Source of the DNA: Flavihumibacter solisilvae
Lineage (GTDB): Bacteria > Bacteroidota > Bacteroidia > Chitinophagales > Chitinophagaceae
Reading direction: 5' to 3'
DNA length: 64,000 bases
Assembly (NCBI RefSeq): GCF_000814475.1
Contig: NZ_JSVC01000004.1
Span: 124,001 to 188,000, forward strand
The notes under the pieces are model-generated. The model saw only the letters and a program-made list of their open reading frames with translations, made no database searches and had not been told where the DNA came from. Of this stretch, positions 54,952 through 63,897 are shown one piece after another. Position numbers and translations under genes: made by a program. The stretch's first letter is position 1; each line of letters starts with the position of its first letter.

Positions 54952-55329
54952 GTAAGGAAGGTAGAAGTAAAAATGCAAAAGGAAAAATGAAGCTGGAGAA
55001 GGTTCTTTTTTTAACGTAAGTGCGCAAGTGGAATGCGGGCTTTAAACAGCTTGGACGTCATGATGGAAAATTGCTGAAACCCTTACTGGTTAACGGTTTT
55101 AAGTTTTCTTTAAGGCGTTTGCAGTAAACGAAACACGTAAAACTTGTGTTGCAGGCGCAAAAAGCGCATATTAGTTTTGTGTCAGATTTGATGATACACA
55201 TCGCCACAGTTGCTTCAGGAATCTCTTCCAGGCAGCATCAATCTCACGGTTGCCCATCCATTTGAAAGTGTCCAACGACTGCTCCATCGAAGAATTTAAA
55301 TTAAAGTTTTTAACCTAAAAGTTAATGTT
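54952..55329. other. 378-bp intergenic region, promoter side of two divergent genes
   Basis: The only gap above 300 bp. It holds no plausible gene on either strand. A well-formed promoter for the gene at 55330 lies at 55149-55179. The stretch after it, about 145 nt, would be an untranslated leader. The part next to 54951 is the upstream region of the GH20-like gene; no clear element is seen there. Confidence 0.6.
55149..55179 (+). promoter_or_regulatory. Promoter of the 55330 gene
   Basis: TTG at 55149-55151 and TAGTTTTG at 55172-55179, 20 bp apart, fit the Bacteroidota -33 and -7 (TAnnTTTG) elements. Transcription would begin near 55186, leaving an unusually long leader of about 145 nt before the ATG at 55330. 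Confidence 0.6.
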
Positions 55330-55752
55330 ATGAAAAGCGTAAATGCAACCGTAAAATCTATCCTTTCTGCAGTAGCTCTCGTAGCTGTTCTCGTACTGAA
55401 TGCAGGAACTGCAAAGGCTAACAATGAGAAGCCTAAGTCTGTTGAAGATCGTATCCCCGTTGAAGTTAAATATGTTGGAAGCCTGAATCAGCAACCGGTT
55501 CTCGAGATCAGCCTCGATAACGCAAATGCTGAAGACCTGTCTGTAACGCTTAAGGATATGGACGGAAACGTACTGTACTCCGGCAATTTCAACGAGAAAA
55601 AGATCTCTAAAAAATTCCAGTTTGATAACCAGGGTTCTGACAACATCCAGATTAAGCTCACTATTTCTTCAAAGAAGAAGAGCTATACTGAAGTGTTCCA
55701 GGTAAACAGGAGCCGCCAGGTTGTTGAAAATGTGGTGATCTCTAAACTCTAA
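55330..55752 (+). CDS. Small secreted beta-rich protein with long leader
   Basis: 140 residues with a signal peptide ending AGTAKA. The mature part, 110 residues, alternates strand and turn (EVKYVGSLNQQPVLEISLDN; DMDGNVLYSGNFNEK) and has many Lys and Asn and no Cys. It recalls the immunoglobulin-like DUF3244 class but without proof. The protein at 23308 has the same architecture. The strong promoter, long leader and good terminator suggest a well-expressed envelope protein. No function can be assigned. Confidence 0.65.
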   Translation: MKSVNATVKSILSAVALVAVLVLNAGTAKANNEKPKSVEDRIPVEVKYVGSLNQQPVLEISLDNANAEDLSVTLKDMDGNVLYSGNFNEKKISKKFQFDNQGSDNIQIKLTISSKKKSYTEVFQVNRSRQVVENVVISKL

Positions 55753-55804
55753 ATTCGCCGCGGTATAGAGACGCGAAACGCAGTGGTTATATTGTTTTTG
55801 TGAT

Positions 55805-55844
55805 AGCGCCGGCATTGTATTCATGCAGTGTCGGCGCTTTTTTT
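55805..55844 (+). terminator. Rho-independent terminator after the 55330 gene
   Basis: AGCGCCG (55805-55811) pairs with CGGCGCT (55832-55838), followed by seven T to 55844. It closes the transcript of the small secreted protein gene. It lies just upstream of the sialate O-acetylesterase start at 55877. Confidence 0.8.
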
Positions 55845-55876
55845 ATTGCTGACAGGAAAGCATTATTTTTAGCCAT

Positions 55877-57289
55877 ATGAAACCTGTTAAAGCACTGTTA
55901 GCTGTAATCTTTACTCTTGCGTACGCTATCACAAACGCACAACTTCGTTTACCAGCCATCATTTCTTCGGGGATGGTTCTTCAGCAAAAAGATTCGGTAT
56001 CCCTCTGGGGGTGGGCGGGTCCCGGTGAAAAAGTATATGTAACTACGGGGTGGGATAACCGCACCGATTCCACTATCACCACAAATCTCGCTGCATGGAA
56101 CCTTAAGGTGATGACTCCTTCGGCAGGCGGACCTTACAACATCAGGATCAGGAGCCATAACACCATCCAGCTTGATGATGTAATGATCGGGGAGGTATGG
56201 ATATGTTCCGGTCAATCAAATATGGAATGGAGTTACCTGAGCGGTACGTCAGATATTGCATCCGAGTTTCCCCAGGCTAATAACCGGAACCTCAGGTTTT
56301 TTCATGTTCCAAAGACAGGGGCGGACCGTCCGCAGGATGATTTGAAAGCATCATGGGCAGTTTGTGACTCTGTCAATATCAGATCATTCAGCTCGGTAGG
56401 CTATTTTTTCGGCCGCAGGCTCCAGCAGGACCTCAACGTTCCTATCGGCCTGATCAATGCATCCTGGGGTGGTACCCCGGCGGAGACCTGGACTCCTGAA
56501 GATTTAGTATTGCACGACCCTGTATTGCGGTCAGCTTCCGCAGAACAAAAGCCCTTTCCCTGGTGGCCCAGTCTTCCGGGCCAGGCCTTCAACGGAATGA
56601 TTGCACCCCTCACCAAATACCGGATTGCCGGCGCCATCTGGTACCAGGGTGAAAGTAATACCGGTACCTGGTCCAGTTACAGACACCTGTTTACTACTAT
56701 GATCGATTCATGGCGGAAAGCTTTCCATAAGGACCTCCCGTTTTATTATGTGCAGATTGCTCCATACAAGTATGGCCAGACGAATATTGGTGCATTGCTG
56801 CAGGAGTCCCAGACCAGGTCCATGGCCCATCCCAATACCGGAATGGTTGTGATCACCGACCTTGTGGACAATGTAAATGACATACATCCTTCCCGTAAAC
56901 GCCCGGTTGGTGAAAGACTGGCGGGTTGGGCGCTTGGAGCTACCTATGGCAAAGCAGGCCTGGCTTACAGAAGCCCGGAATTAGCCTCTGCAGTCCAGGA
57001 GAAAGGCAGGATAATCCTGCGGTTTAAAAATGCACCCGGGGGATTTAAAGTGAATGGCGGCGAGGTTACCGGGTTTTACATTTCCGGTGAATCCGAGGCC
57101 TGGTTCCCGGCAAAGGCAAAGGTGGAGAAAGATAAGATCATTGTCTGGAGCCCGGACGTGAAAACTGCCCGGTTTGTCCGGTATGGATTTGGTAACACAA
57201 TCATCGGCAATGTGTCGAGCGTGGAGGGTTTACCGATAGTTCCATTCCGTACGGATGACTGGCAGCCTGAGATAAAAGAAGTGAAGTAA
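55877..57289 (+). CDS. Sialate O-acetylesterase (SASA-type SGNH hydrolase)
   Basis: 470 residues with a signal peptide (ALLAVIFTLAYAITNAQ). The catalytic Ser block is ICSGQSNMEWSY; AIWYQGESNTG and DLVDNVNDIHPSRKRPVGER supply the other conserved blocks, with Asp/His near the C-terminal part. It removes acetyl groups from sialic acid or from other acetylated sugars such as xylan or pectin; many Bacteroidota homologues do the latter. It lies 36 bp before the NIPSNAP gene. Confidence 0.88.
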   Translation: MKPVKALLAVIFTLAYAITNAQLRLPAIISSGMVLQQKDSVSLWGWAGPGEKVYVTTGWDNRTDSTITTNLAAWNLKVMTPSAGGPYNIRIRSHNTIQLDDVMIGEVWICSGQSNMEWSYLSGTSDIASEFPQANNRNLRFFHVPKTGADRPQDDLKASWAVCDSVNIRSFSSVGYFFGRRLQQDLNVPIGLINASWGGTPAETWTPEDLVLHDPVLRSASAEQKPFPWWPSLPGQAFNGMIAPLTKYRIAGAIWYQGESNTGTWSSYRHLFTTMIDSWRKAFHKDLPFYYVQIAPYKYGQTNIGALLQESQTRSMAHPNTGMVVITDLVDNVNDIHPSRKRPVGERLAGWALGATYGKAGLAYRSPELASAVQEKGRIILRFKNAPGGFKVNGGEVTGFYISGESEAWFPAKAKVEKDKIIVWSPDVKTARFVRYGFGNTIIGNVSSVEGLPIVPFRTDDWQPEIKEVK

Positions 57290-57325
57290 ACTTATTGACT
57301 TCAACTAATAAATCACCATAAGAAA

Positions 57326-58096
57326 ATGAAATTTCTCTCCCTTGCCTTTTTGTGTTGTTGCCTGTTGCCTGCATTCGCACAAAAAAGCCGCGACCGGAAT
57401 GTTTACCAAATGATGGTATATCACTTCAATGCTGCACAGGAACAGGGACTGGATAGTTACCTGGAAAAAGACCTCCTACCGGCAATCCGGCGTGCGGGCG
57501 TGAAAAAAGTTGGCGTGTTTAAGCCTGTTGCCAATGATACCGCCACGACAAAGCGCTTATTCGTGTTTGTTGCCCATAAGAACGGTACCGATGCAGTAAA
57601 GCTGAAGAGCGTGCTGGAAGCCGACAAATCATACCAGCAGCAGGCTGCGGCCTTCCTGCAGGCACCGCATGACAAGCCTTCATTAGGGAGGATCGAGACT
57701 GTCCTGATGCAGGCATTTCAATTTGCACCGGAGCCAACACTGCCTTCGCTTACAGGCACAGTGAATGAGCGCATTTATGAGTTGCGCAGTTATGAATCGG
57801 CAAGTGAAAAGTTATACAAGAGCAAAGTGCATATGTTTAATGAAGGGGGAGAAATCGAATTGTTCAAACGGCTTCAGTTCAACGCAGTTTTTTATGGAGA
57901 AGTGATAGCAGGTTCCAGAATGCCCAATTTCTTTTACATGACCAGCTTTAACAGTATGGCTGACCGTGATGCGCACTGGAAAACTTTCGTTGATGACGCA
58001 GAGTGGAAAACACTTTCCGCCAAACCGGAATACCAGCACAATGTGTCAAGGATCGAGATCACGCTGATGCATGCCACACCATACTCGGACTTTTAA
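57326..58096 (+). CDS. NIPSNAP family protein, secreted
   Basis: 256 residues with a signal peptide (FLSLAFLCCCLLPAFA-Q). Two NIPSNAP-like ferredoxin-fold domains are visible: NVYQMMVYHFNAAQEQGLDS at the start and IYELRSYESASEKLYKSKVH near 150. The family has no settled function. It follows the acetylesterase gene by 36 bp in the same direction; both are exported, but a functional link is not evident. Confidence 0.85.
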   Translation: MKFLSLAFLCCCLLPAFAQKSRDRNVYQMMVYHFNAAQEQGLDSYLEKDLLPAIRRAGVKKVGVFKPVANDTATTKRLFVFVAHKNGTDAVKLKSVLEADKSYQQQAAAFLQAPHDKPSLGRIETVLMQAFQFAPEPTLPSLTGTVNERIYELRSYESASEKLYKSKVHMFNEGGEIELFKRLQFNAVFYGEVIAGSRMPNFFYMTSFNSMADRDAHWKTFVDDAEWKTLSAKPEYQHNVSRIEITLMHATPYSDF

Positions 58097-58116
58097 GCCA
58101 TTATTCACCTACTGAC

Positions 58117-59307
58117 TTATTCAACCTGGTATCTGGTTGTATTTGGGTTGAAGTTTCTCCAGCTGTGCCAGAATTCCTGGTAAGCCTGCAATTTTTGTAG
58201 CTTGTTTCCCTTCAGTGGTCCGTCTATGCACAGGCCATCCATGTTCCAGGATGAATGGGTGTCCAGGTCCTGTAGCTGATCGCCAGCGGGAGACAACGAG
58301 AAGTGCATTGCACGTCCTTCGAGTGAGCGGTTCCAGGCATGGAAGCTGGCGCTGTCTTTTTCAACTACGATCAGCAACGGCATTGAGCCGGCAGAATCTT
58401 CTATAAGTTTCTTTTGCAGCACGAGATTCCAGTCATACGCCCTTGCGAAAGAATGGTTCTTGACACCAAGGACCCATGACTTGAATTTCCATGACCCGCT
58501 GTCCCGCTTTTCGAGGCTGCTGCTTATCGTGCCTTTATCAAAAGCCTCAAGATCCTTGTAGTGCCTGAGATAATTGCTGTCGGGCTGCATTACAAGTGCT
58601 TCCGGATACTGGGCAAGCCAGCTTTGAAGGCTCGCCTGCCGGGAGGGAATCTCGCGAAGGCTTTGACCAGCAAGCGGCCCGGCAATAGCCCGTCCGGTTG
58701 CCTGTTGCCACCAGCTTCCGGTCGTTCCGTCTTCAAACATGGCATTAAAATGATCCATGCCAACCAGGCGGAAAGATTCCGGCCGGCCATTGATCTCGGG
58801 ACTAAATACTCTTCCTGTACGGCACACGGTACAATAGGTTATCATGACGGGAACATTCCCGATCGTATCCCTGACCTGGTGATGGTAACCTATCAGCTGA
58901 ACCGGGTATGCTTTTGCTTCGCCATTCATGGAAACGCCAATGACAAGCCTGTCTGCCGCGATCTTATTGCTTCCTGATTTTACCATTGACAATGTCGAGG
59001 GCTGATGAAACATCGTATCGGCCTGGAACCGGTAATTGAAAAAGTAAAACAGGACCACGTAGGCTACCAGGGAAAATATAGTTAGAATTCTTGCCGGCTT
59101 CCCGTACTTCCGCCATACAACCCATGAGAGTATTGCCAGGGATACCAGGAGGAACAATCTTATCCACGTTATATTGTGATGCAGCCAGTATGCTATTCCA
59201 ACCGTATTTATTTTCTGGCTGCCGGGAAATGGCATGATCAGGTACACCCTTGCGATCTCAAATACGAAAAGCAGTAATATACAGAGGAAGAGCAGTGAAC
59301 GGCGCAT
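58117..59307 (-). CDS. DUF3179 family membrane protein
   Basis: 396 residues. Three or four hydrophobic segments lie in the first 95 residues. The DUF3179 domain follows (about 98-385), with the conserved C159-T-V-C162 in ITYCTVCRTGRVF, AYPVQLIGYHHQVRDTIG, and a SWNMDGLCIDGPLKG end. The Cys pair is probably a metal or redox site facing outward. Function unknown. Convergent with the NIPSNAP gene, 20 bp between their stops. Confidence 0.85.
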   Translation of the reverse strand: MRRSLLFLCILLLFVFEIARVYLIMPFPGSQKINTVGIAYWLHHNITWIRLFLLVSLAILSWVVWRKYGKPARILTIFSLVAYVVLFYFFNYRFQADTMFHQPSTLSMVKSGSNKIAADRLVIGVSMNGEAKAYPVQLIGYHHQVRDTIGNVPVMITYCTVCRTGRVFSPEINGRPESFRLVGMDHFNAMFEDGTTGSWWQQATGRAIAGPLAGQSLREIPSRQASLQSWLAQYPEALVMQPDSNYLRHYKDLEAFDKGTISSSLEKRDSGSWKFKSWVLGVKNHSFARAYDWNLVLQKKLIEDSAGSMPLLIVVEKDSASFHAWNRSLEGRAMHFSLSPAGDQLQDLDTHSSWNMDGLCIDGPLKGNKLQKLQAYQEFWHSWRNFNPNTTRYQVE

Positions 59308-59403
59308 AGAAGAAAATTACTTTACCGGTAAGCTATATCATTTCAATAAAATTATTACAACTAATTTCGCGCCGTCAATATTGTTGAATCAATCTGAATA
59401 ATC

Positions 59404-60810
59404 ATGCATTTCCAGGTATTCCCAGCGAGTGTTTATATAGAAAGAAGGCGCGAACTGAAAAATAAGGTCGGGTCAGGACTTATCCTGCTGATGGGTAATG
59501 AAGAGACCGGAATGAACTATAAGGACAATACTTATCACTTCCGGCAGGACAGTACATTCCTTTATTATTTCGGGCTCGATGTTGCAGGGCTGGGAGCCGT
59601 GATCGATGCGGATTCCGGTGATGAGATCATCTTCGGTAACGAACTGAGCATGGATGATATCGTGTGGACGGGTGCCCTTCCTTCGATCAGGGAAATGGCA
59701 GTTCATGTGGGAATAAAAAATACGAAACCGTATGCCGAACTCGGGAAGCTGATTATTAACCAGTCTGCAGATGGCCGCCGGATCCATTTTCTTCCACCAT
59801 ACCGGGCTGAAAATGCCATTAAAATTGCCACCTGGCTGCAGGTTCCGGTAAGTGCCGTACAGACGCTTAAATCCGTAGAGCTGATCAAAGCCATCGTTTC
59901 ACAACGTTCCATAAAAGATAAATTTGAGGTAGAAGCCATCGAGTCAGCGGTGTCAACTTCGGCTGACATGCATTTCGAAGCTATGCACAGAGCAGCGCCC
60001 GGAATGAAAGAGTATGAACTCGCTGCAAAGGTTCAGCAGGTAGCATATACTGCCGGTGGTTCATTGTCGTACCCGATCATTCTCACGGTTAACGGCCAGG
60101 TGTTGCACAACCATTACCATGGTAATACCATGCAGGATGGCCAGATGGTGCTTGTTGATGCCGGTGCAGAACAGCAGATGCATTATGCGGGTGACCTGAC
60201 AAGGACATTCCCGGTCGGCAGGAAATTCTCGACTCGCCAGCATGAAATGTATGACGTGGTGCTCAACGCCCTCGAATCTGCTACGGCGATGCTGAAACCG
60301 GGTGTAAAGTTCATCGACATCCATGCTGCTGCCTGTGAGAAACTGCTGCAGGGGTTAAAGTCTGTGGGCCTGGTTAAAGGAGATCCGGCAGAAGCTGTTC
60401 AGGCAGGTGCACATACTTTATTTTTTCAGTGCGGACTGGGTCATATGATGGGCCTGGACGTCCATGATATGGAAGACCTTGGTGAGGAATATGTCGGCTA
60501 CAGTGAGCAACTAAAAAAGAGAACCGATTTCGGCTGGAAATCACTTCGCCTTGGCCGGGAACTTGAGTCGGGATTTGTACTGACAGTTGAGCCTGGTATT
60601 TATATGATCCCTGAACTGATCGACAGGTGGAAGGCGGAAAATAAGCTGCCCGATTTCATCAATTATGAAGCTGTTGAGCAATTCCGTGATTTCACCGGGA
60701 TCCGGATCGAAAACAACTTCCTCGTGACTGACGAGGGGTATCACCGTCTCGGTAAATACCTGCCGGATACAGCGAAGGAAATTGAATCGATCCGTGACCA
60801 GTATTGCTGA
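59404..60810 (+). CDS. Xaa-Pro aminopeptidase P family peptidase (M24B)
   Basis: 468 residues: an N-terminal creatinase-like domain (about 1-175) and a C-terminal pita-bread domain with the five metal ligands visible in VDAGAEQQMHYAGDLTRTFP (two Asp), GLGHMMGLDVHD (His), VEPGIYM (Glu) and RIENNFLV (Glu). It splits a residue from a proline at position two of peptides in the cytosol. It has no signal peptide. Its stop is directly adjacent to the stop of the convergent methyltransferase gene. Confidence 0.9.
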   Translation: MHFQVFPASVYIERRRELKNKVGSGLILLMGNEETGMNYKDNTYHFRQDSTFLYYFGLDVAGLGAVIDADSGDEIIFGNELSMDDIVWTGALPSIREMAVHVGIKNTKPYAELGKLIINQSADGRRIHFLPPYRAENAIKIATWLQVPVSAVQTLKSVELIKAIVSQRSIKDKFEVEAIESAVSTSADMHFEAMHRAAPGMKEYELAAKVQQVAYTAGGSLSYPIILTVNGQVLHNHYHGNTMQDGQMVLVDAGAEQQMHYAGDLTRTFPVGRKFSTRQHEMYDVVLNALESATAMLKPGVKFIDIHAAACEKLLQGLKSVGLVKGDPAEAVQAGAHTLFFQCGLGHMMGLDVHDMEDLGEEYVGYSEQLKKRTDFGWKSLRLGRELESGFVLTVEPGIYMIPELIDRWKAENKLPDFINYEAVEQFRDFTGIRIENNFLVTDEGYHRLGKYLPDTAKEIESIRDQYC

Positions 60811-61503
60811 TCAGCCGGCGCCCAGTTCCATTACCGAAATCGGTGTAATGATGCCATTTGTGTCTTTGACCAGGATCTCAGATTGATGCACACACCAACG
60901 GGATACGGTTTCAATAAATGTTTTGGCCATCAGCCGTTGCGGAGTTGTCAGCACAATCGTTTTGCCTCGTTCAAGAAAGTGCAACACCAGGCTGGATAAA
61001 GCGGGAAAGGACGCAGGCTCATAATTGACATCGCTAAGCAGGAGAAGATCCGGATCATAATCGAATGAAAGACAGTTCCAGTCGATCACCGCTGTATGAA
61101 GGCCGGCCAGTCCATTCAGTTCTGCAGACATCCGGATGACGTCTGTTGCCTCCTCGTTGTAATCGCTGCAAACAATTTCCCTTGCATACCTTGCTGCAAA
61201 AACGGACGGTAATCCAAGGCCGGCCGCCAGTTCAAGCACCTTCATGTTGCGAACAAGCTGGAGATTTTCTTCAAGGTGCAAAGCCATTGCCACAGCAGAT
61301 GGCCATATCCGTGACCAGTATGGAAACTGCGGTGAGCTTCCCGCAGCCATCTCGCGCTGATACCGGTCTTTAATTGCATCCTGGTCCGGTACCACCAGTT
61401 GCACGGTATGCGACGACAATGATACACGCTCAATGATAACTGGTAAACTGAACGCCAAGATGATAGAGGTTGTGCCGGCAAATCTATTGATTGTAAGGGG
61501 CAT
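60811..61503 (-). CDS. Class I SAM-dependent methyltransferase (METTL21/Nnt1-like)
   Basis: 230 residues. The S-adenosylmethionine motif is LELAAGLGLPSVFAARYA near 105-122, with Asp in CSDYNEEA and a motif-IV-like LLLSDVNYE (D-V-N-Y). The pattern FPYWSRIWPSAVAMALHL before motif I is that of protein Lys/N-terminal methyltransferases of the METTL21 class. The first 20-25 residues look odd (hydrophobic), so the true start may be later. Divergent from the sugar porter gene, 52 bp apart. Target unknown. Confidence 0.75.
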   Translation of the reverse strand: MPLTINRFAGTTSIILAFSLPVIIERVSLSSHTVQLVVPDQDAIKDRYQREMAAGSSPQFPYWSRIWPSAVAMALHLEENLQLVRNMKVLELAAGLGLPSVFAARYAREIVCSDYNEEATDVIRMSAELNGLAGLHTAVIDWNCLSFDYDPDLLLLSDVNYEPASFPALSSLVLHFLERGKTIVLTTPQRLMAKTFIETVSRWCVHQSEILVKDTNGIITPISVMELGAG

Positions 61504-61555
61504 TTCTTATATTAGGAGAAGCAAGAATGATGTTCCCCATCCCTTAAATAACGAT

Positions 61556-62929
61556 ATGCTTGTAACCGAAACCAGCTCCCGTTCGGAGCAACAATTGTCC
61601 TACGGAAAGTTTTCGATGTATGCCCTGCGCATTTCCCTGATCGCTGCATTGGGAGGATTCCTGTTCGGGTTTGAAACCGCTGTGATCTCCGGTGCCGAAA
61701 AAACCATCCAGAAGCTGTGGAGCCTGAGTTCCGGCTGGCAGGGATTCACCGTTGCCTCAAGCCTTATAGGAACAGTCATAGGTTCACTGCTTGCCGGATA
61801 TCCCGCTCAACGATTTGGCAGGAAGAAAACACTGATGGGGATAGCCATGCTCTACCTTGTCTCAGCCATCGGGTGTGCACTGACCGGTAAGTGGATCCTG
61901 TTCGTGATTTCCAGGTTCATTGGTGGACTTGCTGTGGGAGCTTCATCTGTTGTAGGCCCCATGTATATTGCCGAAATCGCGCCTGCCCCGATGCGTGGCA
62001 GGCTGGCCGGCTCTTTCCAGCTGAATATTGTTTTTGGCATTTTTGTCGCATATACCTCCAATTTCCTGTTCCTGGGATTAGGCGACGATTCGTGGCGCTG
62101 GATGCTTGGCGTTATGGTGCTGCCGGCAGCGCTTTTTGCCATCCTTCTAAGGACAATCCCGGAAAGTCCGCGATGGCTTGTTCTCAATAACCGGGATGAA
62201 GAAGCCCGGAAGATCTTTGAACGGACTGGCGACACAGAGGCTATGAACAATATTATGGAAGAGCATACCCTTGCTGCAGGCGGCACAAAAGAAAGCCTGT
62301 TCAATGGGCGATACCGGAAACCGATTATGTTCGCTGTGTTGTTGGCTATGTTCAACCAGCTGGCTGGCATCAATGCAATATTGTATTACGCTCCGCGCAT
62401 CTTTGAAATGGCGGGCTTCGGGCAGGAAAAGGCATTTCTTCAGCCCGTTTATATCGGGGCTGCCAACCTGCTGTTCACCCTGCTGGCTATGTCGCTTATA
62501 GACAGGTTTGGAAGAAAGACCCTGCTGATCATCGGCTCATTCGGGATGATCCTGTTTCTCGGCCTAACCGCACTTGCATTCAGGGAAAGTGCCACTGGCA
62601 ATACCAACGTGCTGTATTATCTCATCGGCTTCATTGCCTTCTTCGCCTTTTCACAGGGTGCAGTGATCTGGGTATTTATTTCCGAGATTTTTCCGAACTC
62701 TGTCCGCTCACAGGGCGGAGCCTTGGGCAGCTTCACACATTGGATCATGGCGGCCATCATTTCATGGACTTTCCCCGTTATTGTGGAAGGGTCGGAGCGG
62801 GGTGGATACTATTCCTTCCTTTTCTATTGCGTAATGATGGTTTTGCACCTGCTGTTCGTCTGGAAGTTCCTGCCCGAAACAAAAGGGAAATCACTTGAAC
62901 GGATACAGAAGGAACTGGGCATAGAATAA
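61556..62929 (+). CDS. MFS sugar porter family transporter
   Basis: 457 residues from the ATG at 61556, chosen because an upstream extension would overlap the divergent gene and lacks membrane character. It has twelve membrane helices with the sugar-porter signatures: GFLFGFETAVISGAEK in helix 1, QRFGRKK after helix 2, PESPRWLVL after helix 6, and FGRKTLL. It would import a hexose or similar sugar by proton symport. A ROK kinase gene follows 28 bp later, so the sugar is probably phosphorylated on entry. Confidence 0.9.
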   Translation: MLVTETSSRSEQQLSYGKFSMYALRISLIAALGGFLFGFETAVISGAEKTIQKLWSLSSGWQGFTVASSLIGTVIGSLLAGYPAQRFGRKKTLMGIAMLYLVSAIGCALTGKWILFVISRFIGGLAVGASSVVGPMYIAEIAPAPMRGRLAGSFQLNIVFGIFVAYTSNFLFLGLGDDSWRWMLGVMVLPAALFAILLRTIPESPRWLVLNNRDEEARKIFERTGDTEAMNNIMEEHTLAAGGTKESLFNGRYRKPIMFAVLLAMFNQLAGINAILYYAPRIFEMAGFGQEKAFLQPVYIGAANLLFTLLAMSLIDRFGRKTLLIIGSFGMILFLGLTALAFRESATGNTNVLYYLIGFIAFFAFSQGAVIWVFISEIFPNSVRSQGGALGSFTHWIMAAIISWTFPVIVEGSERGGYYSFLFYCVMMVLHLLFVWKFLPETKGKSLERIQKELGIE

Positions 62930-62957
62930 AAAAACAATTCAAACTAAAGTTGAATAC

Positions 62958-63869
62958 ATGAGTGAGCCAATCTGGGGCATCGACCTGGGAGGGACGAAGA
63001 TCGAAGGGGTAATATTGCCTTCCCTCGATGAACAGGAGCCATTGGTACGTACCAGGGTGCATACGGAATCGGCAAAAGGTTACGATCATATCATAACCCG
63101 GATAGGGCAGCTGGTAGACGAAATGAAATCGCGAACCGGGCTTAGTCCGGCAAAAATTGGTTTTGGAACACCGGGCGTGCTTGACCCTGTGCTGCAAACC
63201 ATGAAGAATTGCAACAGTACGGCATTGAATGGCCGGCCGTTGAAGAAAGATCTTGAAGAAGCTCTCGGCATACCTGTAGTACTGGCCAACGATGCCAATT
63301 GTTTCGCGCTGTCGGAAAACCATTGGGGTGTCGTAAAAAGAAAATTCCCCGGGGCAAGGATGGTGTTTGGGATAATTATGGGAACGGGCGTCGGTGGCGG
63401 GATCGTGATGGATGGAAAAATCTGGGAAGGTCGCCAGGGTATAGCAGGAGAGTGGGGACATATCTACCTCGACCAGTCGGGAGGCCCGTGTTATTGCGGG
63501 AAATCCGGATGTGTGGAAACAATCCTGAGCGGACCTGCGCTTCAGCGTTATTACCGGCAGGCAAGCGGGAACGACCTTAACCTGCGCCAGATAGTCGAAC
63601 GGTCATTGCAGTCAGATGATGCGGCCGGCCACCTTACACTTGACCGGTTGCACCTGTTTTTCGGAAAAGCGGTTTCAATTGTTACCAACCTGCTTGACCC
63701 GGATGTGATTGTGGTGGGCGGCGGGGTCGGGAACATCGATTCAATCTATACCCAGGGAATCGACTCCCTCAGGAAATACATTTTCAATAACAGGCTCGAC
63801 GTGCAGGTGGTAAAGCCTGAACTTGGCGACAGTGCCGGCGTTTTTGGTGCAGCTGCGCTTGTGGCTTAG
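62958..63869 (+). CDS. ROK family sugar kinase (glucokinase-like)
   Basis: 303 residues. The ATP-binding phosphate motif GIDLGGTKIEGVIL is at the start, GTGVGGGIVMDGKI in the middle, and the zinc motif of ROK proteins is YCGKSGCVE with upstream His in EWGHIYL. It has no N-terminal helix-turn-helix, so it is a kinase and not a repressor. It would phosphorylate glucose, fructose or mannose brought in by the adjacent porter. Confidence 0.9.
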   Translation: MSEPIWGIDLGGTKIEGVILPSLDEQEPLVRTRVHTESAKGYDHIITRIGQLVDEMKSRTGLSPAKIGFGTPGVLDPVLQTMKNCNSTALNGRPLKKDLEEALGIPVVLANDANCFALSENHWGVVKRKFPGARMVFGIIMGTGVGGGIVMDGKIWEGRQGIAGEWGHIYLDQSGGPCYCGKSGCVETILSGPALQRYYRQASGNDLNLRQIVERSLQSDDAAGHLTLDRLHLFFGKAVSIVTNLLDPDVIVVGGGVGNIDSIYTQGIDSLRKYIFNNRLDVQVVKPELGDSAGVFGAAALVA

Positions 63870-63897
63870 CTATGACCCGCATTAACTATTTTGCAGT

